A stretch of 35,082 bases of DNA. Origin: an uncultured Muribaculaceae bacterium (GTDB lineage: Bacteria; Bacteroidota; Bacteroidia; Bacteroidales; Muribaculaceae). The position numbers were made by a program, and so were the translations under genes. This document shows positions 32,729-35,082 of the stretch, in pieces. The stretch lies in NCBI GenBank assembly GCA_947386115.1, contig CANDNO010000023.1, forward strand, positions 1-35,082, in the 5' to 3' direction. Every line of letters starts with the position of its first letter. Position 1 is the stretch's first letter. The notes beneath the pieces were generated by a model, which saw only the letters and a program-made list of their open reading frames with translations, did not search any database and was not told where the DNA came from.

Positions 32729-34290
32729 CATCAGCTCTGGCAGCATCGATAGTGACACTGTCGCTGTCGGCCCAGGCTCCGTCGCCCCGCCCCAACCTCG
32801 TTGTGGGCGTCATGATCGACGGCCTGTCGATGGAATACCTGCAGCTGCTCCAGGGCTACCTGGGCGACGGCGGGTTTAAGCGCTTGATGAACAACGGTGT
32901 CACTATCACCGACCTCGACTACGGCACCACGGTCGACGCTCCAACGGCCACGGCCATAGCATTTACCGGTGCTGTCCCGGCCGTCAACGGCATCGGTAGC
33001 AGTCAGGTCTACGACAGCGAGAGCCGCCTCACACGCCCCGTGTTCTACGACCCGTCGACGCTGGGCAATTTCACCGACGAGACCGTATCGCCCAACGCCC
33101 TTCTCGTTTCCACCATCGGCGACGAGTTGCGCATCGATACCGGCGGCCTCGGCTACGTCTACGCCCTGTCGCCCGACCAGGCTACGGCTCTGATTCTTGG
33201 CGGTCATGCCGGCAACAGCGCCTGCTGGATCAACGACGTAACCGGCAACTGGGCCACGACCACATTCTACCACGACACCCCGCGCATGGTTGCCGCCCGC
33301 AACCGCATGCAGCCCCTCTCGGTTCGCCTCGACACCATCTCGTGGAGCAACTGCATGGCCATCGACCGCTACCCCGATCTCCCCTCCTACAAGAAAGCTT
33401 ATCCTATGCGCAACACGTTCCTGCGCAAGGATCCCAACCGATACAAAGCATTCAAGACCTCGGCTCCGGTCAACACCGAGGTCACCAATCTGGCTGCCGA
33501 ATACATCAAAAGCATGAGCCTTGGCACTCGCGATGCCATGGACATGATCAACGTAGCCTACACCGTTCAGCCATACGACTATACAAGTGACGCCGACGGA
33601 CGCCTCGAGCAGATGGACCTCTACCTGCAGCTCGACCGCGACCTCGCACGCCTGTTCAGCGCCATCGACGCCGGCCCCGGCATGAACCGCACTATGGTCT
33701 TCGTTGCCGGAACACCGCGACGCACACGCTCGCGCCGCGACGACGAGAAATGGTCGATACCCCACGGCGAGTTCTCACCCCGCCGCGCCATGGCCCTGCT
33801 CAACGTCTACCTTATAGCCAAGCATGGCAACGGCGACTGGATCAACGGCTACCACGACCGCCAGATATTCCTTAACCACGACCTCATCAAGCGCAACAAC
33901 CTCGACGAGGCCGACGTGCGCACCGATGTCGCACAGTTTCTCACACGCATGGCCGGTGTCACCGAGGCCTATACCCTCGACGACATCATCAACCTCAAGG
34001 CCGGTGTCAATCCCCAGGCCGTGCGCAACAACACCGTCATAGAAAAAGCCGGCGACGTCTTCATCACCGTGGCTCCCGGCTGGCAGATAACCGATCAGGG
34101 CACCGACTTCACCCTGCCCATGGTCGAGCGCAGCGGCGTCACCACATCGCCCGCCTTCATCCTGTCGCCCAATGTAAAATCTACGATAATCACAACGCCT
34201 GTCGATGCACGCACTCTCGCGCCCACCGTTGCAGGCATCCTGCGCATACGCTCACCCAATGGTGCCGCGCTCCCCGCGCTTAAACTCTGA
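32689..34290 (+). CDS. Alkaline-phosphatase-superfamily fold protein, probably catalytically inactive
   Basis: With the ATG at 32689 it has 533 residues and a signal peptide (about 1-30, SALAASIVTLSLSAQA). The start resembles PafA-type phosphatases (NLVVGVMIDGLSMEYL, GGFKRLMNNGVTI, FTGAVPAVNGIG), so the fold is likely. The expected catalytic residues are not recognisable: the Thr nucleophile before APGH is replaced in TTVDAPTATA; the Lys/Arg of the KDR-type motif is missing in PDQATALILGGHAG; the metal-binding ADHG is VAGTPRR (339-345); DxxGH is YDYTSDADG (296-304). An upstream ATG at 32644 lacks a signal peptide and is rejected. It overlaps the Lnb-like gene by about 40 nt. A scaffold or binding role is possible. 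Confidence 0.8.
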   Translation: MSNKVNKPIKGRVASALAASIVTLSLSAQAPSPRPNLVVGVMIDGLSMEYLQLLQGYLGDGGFKRLMNNGVTITDLDYGTTVDAPTATAIAFTGAVPAVNGIGSSQVYDSESRLTRPVFYDPSTLGNFTDETVSPNALLVSTIGDELRIDTGGLGYVYALSPDQATALILGGHAGNSACWINDVTGNWATTTFYHDTPRMVAARNRMQPLSVRLDTISWSNCMAIDRYPDLPSYKKAYPMRNTFLRKDPNRYKAFKTSAPVNTEVTNLAAEYIKSMSLGTRDAMDMINVAYTVQPYDYTSDADGRLEQMDLYLQLDRDLARLFSAIDAGPGMNRTMVFVAGTPRRTRSRRDDEKWSIPHGEFSPRRAMALLNVYLIAKHGNGDWINGYHDRQIFLNHDLIKRNNLDEADVRTDVAQFLTRMAGVTEAYTLDDIINLKAGVNPQAVRNNTVIEKAGDVFITVAPGWQITDQGTDFTLPMVERSGVTTSPAFILSPNVKSTIITTPVDARTLAPTVAGILRIRSPNGAALPALKL

Positions 34291-34353
34291 TTATCCTCCA
34301 CCTCTCCGCGATTTTACATTTTTATCACCGTAACAAAATACATATATTATATA

Positions 34354-35082
34354 ATGTCACTTAACTCATTACTGAGCAAGCTGTTTGGCAACAAGTCACA
34401 GCGCGACCTCAAAGAGATACAGCCCATCGTCGACAAGATCAAGGCTCTGGGCCCCAAAATGGAAACACTCAGCAACGACGAGTTGCGCCAGGTTATAACC
34501 GACGTCCGCACAGCTCTGGCACAAGCCACCGAGCAGGACACAGCATCTATCGCCGAGCTCAAGGCCAAGGTCGAGGAACTCCCCTTCGAGGAGCGTCAGC
34601 CCCTGTGGGACCAGATCGACAAGCACGAGAAAAACATTCTCGACACCCTCGAGAACGAGCTCAACAACCACCTTCCCACAGTCTTTGCAGCCCTGCGTGA
34701 GACCGCGGCACGTTTCGCCCACAACGAGATCGTCGAGGTAACCGCTACCGATATGGACCGTAACCTCGCTGCCGAGGGCCGCGACTTCGTATCGATCGAG
34801 GGTGAAAAAGCCCTTTGGAAAAACCACTGGATGGCCGGCGGCAACGACCTCACATGGGATATGGTACACTACGACGTGCAGCTCATAGGCGGCGTCGTTC
34901 TCCATCAGGGCAAGATCGCCGAGATGGCCACCGGTGAGGGTAAGACCCTCGTCGCCACCCTCCCCGTGTTCCTCCGTTCGCTCTCCAAGCGTGGCGTTCA
35001 CGTGGTTACCGTCAACGACTACCTCTCTAAGCGTGACTCCGAGTGGATGGGCCCGCTCTACATGTTCCACGGCTCGACCGTC
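34354..35082 (+). CDS. secA: Preprotein translocase ATPase SecA (5' part, cut by the window end)
   Basis: SecA drives protein export through SecYEG. The 243 codons present start [20 protein letters not shown], and the nucleotide-binding Walker [15 protein letters not shown] is close to the window end, followed by [20 protein letters not shown]. An additional charged region (about 55-120) between the N-terminal helix and the ATPase core is typical of the longer Bacteroidota SecA. The 3' end lies outside the window. No hairpin terminator is visible in the 63 bp after the phosphatase-like gene, so read-through from the envelope genes is possible. Confidence 0.95.
   Translation, partial: MSLNSLLSKLFGNKSQRDLKEIQPIVDKIKALGPKMETLSNDELRQVITDVRTALAQATEQDTASIAELKAKVEELPFEERQPLWDQIDKHEKNILDTLENELNNHLPTVFAALRETAARFAHNEIVEVTATDMDRNLAAEGRDFVSIEGEKALWKNHWMAGGNDLTWDMVHYDVQLIGGVVLHQGKIAEMATGEGKTLVATLPVFLRSLSKRGVHVVTVNDYLSKRDSEWMGPLYMFHGSTV

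Overview
The window looks like chromosomal DNA of a gut Bacteroidales bacterium, most probably Muribaculaceae-like. The grounds are: promoters of the Bacteroidota type (TTTG, 19-20 bp, TAnnTTTG) ahead of tRNA-Glu, gpmI and the arabinose operon; weak or absent Shine-Dalgarno sequences; a Bacteroidota arabinose operon with a NUDIX-type AraR regulator; a short CstA-like carrier; a ParC-type topoisomerase subunit; and an Lnb-like DUF4105 protein. The genus is an inference from gene content. Most genes are GC-rich housekeeping or envelope genes.

Layout. (1) 1-51 may be the 5' end of a group II intron leaving the window, just past a terminator (57-91). (2) 111-7631, minus strand: the arabinose operon galM > SSS sugar symporter > NUDIX regulator > araD > araA > araB, with a promoter overlapped by palindromes at 7683-7740. 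(3) 7797-8483: a secreted outer-membrane-type protein, divergent from rmuC (8588-9970). (4) 17172-9979, minus strand: a tightly packed run panC > panD > ffh > folD > capA-like > GH89 > BamE-like small protein. (5) 17294-18217: two near-identical tRNA-Glu(CUC) units separated by a 485-bp non-coding element with 34-bp perfect terminal inverted repeats, flanked by CTAA on both sides. (6) mgsA (minus), then on the plus strand an ArgC-like protein lacking its catalytic cysteine, a TPR/PD40-like protein, a CstA-like transporter, a FadL-type porin and a PHP phosphatase. (7) 25009-25195: an array of about nine ~20-bp palindromic repeats whose stems change in a compensatory way, abutting the gpmI stop codon. 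(8) gpmI (minus), then on the plus strand parC, a DUF3316-like protein, an S41-type protease lipoprotein, an Lnb-like protein, an alkaline-phosphatase-fold protein without recognisable catalytic residues, and the start of secA, cut by the window end.

How the genes fit together. The arabinose block is a self-contained import and catabolism unit: periplasmic mutarotation, Na+ symport, isomerisation, phosphorylation, epimerisation to D-xylulose-5-phosphate, plus its own regulator. It has no SusC/SusD pair or glycosidase nearby. The panC-to-BamE-like run mixes pantothenate synthesis, protein targeting, one-carbon metabolism and glycan breakdown, probably as one transcript. The block from parC to secA joins chromosome decatenation to envelope and secretion functions.

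The best leads for something undescribed are the covarying palindrome array, the structured element between the tRNA copies, the Cys-less ArgC paralogue coupled to a TPR/PD40 protein, and the phosphatase-fold pseudoenzyme coupled to the Lnb-like gene. No defence island, CRISPR array or complete transposase is visible.
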